Origin: JBNAVJ01 sp049700455
Lineage (GTDB): Bacteria > Bacteroidota > Ignavibacteria > Tepidaquicellales > Tepidaquicellaceae
Direction of reading: 5' to 3'
NCBI GenBank assembly: GCA_049700455.1
Contig: JBNAVJ010000001.1
Location: forward strand, 496,001 to 560,000
Length of the DNA: 64,000 bases
A program made the translations under genes and the position numbers. A model generated the notes under the pieces. It was not told the origin of the DNA. It did no database searches and was given only the letters and a program-made list of their open reading frames with translations. Positions 62,921 to 64,000 of the stretch are shown here, one piece after another (position 1 is the stretch's first letter; each line of letters begins with the position of its first letter).

Positions 62921-64000
62921 TTGACCCTTACAGATAAAATAATTAAAAACACTTTCTATACATTCCTAGCACAGATAGTAGGATTTCTTTTCCCTATAAT
63001 CCTGACTCCTATAATAATTCGGTATATTGGTGATAAAGAATATGGTATTTATGTTCTGATAATGGGATTCATTGGTTCTTTTGGACTTTTTGATTTAAGC
63101 ATATCAACATCGTTTGTGAAGTTTATTTCTGAATTTTATAACAAAAATGATATTGATAAACTAAACAAATATATAAACACTGGCTATTTCTTTTATCTAC
63201 TTTTTTCTCTTTTAGCAGTAATTGTAGGTTATCTCTTAACAAAGCCCCTTATCTCTTTAATAAATATTCCTACGGAATTACAGGAAAAAAGCCTTTATGT
63301 GTTTAGAATTAGCCTTTTGATTTTTTTTGTTACCACTGCATTCAGTATATATGTTTCGATTCTTACAAGTTTACAGAAGATGTACATAATGAATATTTCA
63401 GGACTTGTTCTTGGTTTTTTAAACGCGGCTGCAGTAGTTGTGGTTTTAATGCTTGGATTTGGGTTGGAAGGATTGATTTGGGTACAGCTTTGTTTAGTAA
63501 CAATTAGTACAGTAATAAATGTTTTCTATACCAGAAAATATCTCCCTCAGATAAAAATTAACCCATCTTACTTTTCAAAGGAACCATTGAAAGAAATGGG
63601 GAGATTTGGATTACAAATGCAACTTTCAAAGCTTGCCTCTTTTGCATCTGATAAATATGATGAGTTTCTACTTGGCTATTTTTATATCTTAAATGATGTA
63701 ACGTATTATAATCTTGGTGCAAGAATAGCAAGACTGGGCAGATTTATTCCTTTCCAGTTAGTACCGCAACTTGCTCCGGCTGCTGCGGAGTTAGCAGCGA
63801 AAAATGAAGTTGAAAAACTTAGGCAACTATTTCTCGATGCTACAAAGTTTTTGGCTTTACTCTCGTTTCCAATTTTTTTGTTTATTTTTGTGTTTTCAGA
63901 TGAAATTATTTTGACCTGGGTAGGAAGTGGATATGAAATGTCTGGATTCATTATAAAAATACTTGTGATAGGACAGTTAATTAATATGACATTTTCGGCT
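62921..64000 (+). CDS. Second Wzx-like flippase, truncated by window edge
   Basis: This open frame runs from TTG 62921 to the end of the window (360 codons) with no stop, so the 3' end is outside. The translation LTDKIIKNTFYTFLAQIVGF and GDKEYGIYVLIMGFIGSFGLFDLSIS matches the MOP polysaccharide flippase family. About ten hydrophobic helices are visible. The TTG start lies 7 nt after the GT2 stop and no ATG is suitably placed. It should export the product of the upstream GT2. Confidence 0.88.
   Translation, partial: MTLTDKIIKNTFYTFLAQIVGFLFPIILTPIIIRYIGDKEYGIYVLIMGFIGSFGLFDLSISTSFVKFISEFYNKNDIDKLNKYINTGYFFYLLFSLLAVIVGYLLTKPLISLINIPTELQEKSLYVFRISLLIFFVTTAFSIYVSILTSLQKMYIMNISGLVLGFLNAAAVVVVLMLGFGLEGLIWVQLCLVTISTVINVFYTRKYLPQIKINPSYFSKEPLKEMGRFGLQMQLSKLASFASDKYDEFLLGYFYILNDVTYYNLGARIARLGRFIPFQLVPQLAPAAAELAAKNEVEKLRQLFLDATKFLALLSFPIFLFIFVFSDEIILTWVGSGYEMSGFIIKILVIGQLINMTFSA

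Noticed and set aside
63706..63951. Minus-strand frame of 81 codons near the right edge
   Set aside because: Lies opposite the flippase reading frame, which continues open through it with family-like sequence.
1..64000. CRISPR arrays, insertion sequences, phage modules
   Set aside because: No regularly spaced direct repeats, transposase, integrase or phage structural genes were found in any frame.

Overview
The window is AT-rich bacterial DNA from the FCB side of the tree, most likely an Ignavibacteria/Ignavibacteriota-type organism. Clues are a secreted protein ending in a type IX (Por) sorting domain with the YPNPFNP signature, a GWxTD-domain protein, DUF2851 and YfhO-family proteins, many lipoproteins, and mixed use of Shine-Dalgarno sites. 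The tRNA-Phe gene, and less clearly tRNA-Val, is preceded by an ordinary TTGAAA-N17-TATNTT promoter rather than the Bacteroides TTTG/TAnnTTTG type. No plasmid, phage, insertion sequence or CRISPR signature was seen, so this looks like ordinary chromosome.

Layout. 1-480 has no convincing gene. 481-1248 is a DUF134/NifX-like fusion. 1443-5893 is the classic translation cluster tRNA-Val, thrS, infC (AUU start), rpmI, rplT, pheS, without pheT. 5922-10322 holds a cyclophilin lipoprotein, an amino-acid permease, an ornithine-cyclodeaminase-family enzyme and alanine racemase. 10474-12093 is a DUF47 regulator plus Pit phosphate transporter. 12098-18649 mixes a secreted C1 protease, a PAP2-like membrane enzyme, tRNA-Phe, a CXXCH/T9SS protein, enolase, homogentisate dioxygenase, and a CheY-like plus CBS pair. 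18934-19445 is a gene broken by two homopolymer frameshifts. 21191-24508 holds two different transketolase-like genes facing each other. 24522-33489 carries DUF2851, a TPR lipoprotein, DUF58, GWxTD, RimO, an ECF sigma factor and MutS.

33767-37875 is a compact five-gene cassette: a predicted helical protein, a YdjI-type SPFH/SHOCT protein and three zinc-ribbon proteins, two of them membrane-anchored. It resembles the PspA-associated ydjGHI genes of Bacillus but has no recognisable PspA, and its last gene carries a ten-G tract. It is the best candidate here for an under-described system.

37900-50896 is a surface-glycan region made of two converging transcription units. The plus unit has a methyltransferase, a Wzx-like flippase, three glycosyltransferases and an FkbM methyltransferase. 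The minus unit runs GT9, GT4, methyltransferase, GT39, methyltransferase-GT2 fusion, GT87. Next come a DoxX protein, tRNA-Leu and a B12-dependent ribonucleotide reductase with a strong terminator. From 56452 to the window end a tight plus-strand unit encodes a YfhO protein, a biotin carboxylase, a biotin carrier, a PrsW protease, a GT2 and a second flippase cut by the window edge.

Start codons were moved inward from the longest open frame wherever the extra N-terminal residues do not fit the family or the longer start is a TTG or GTG just upstream of an ATG.
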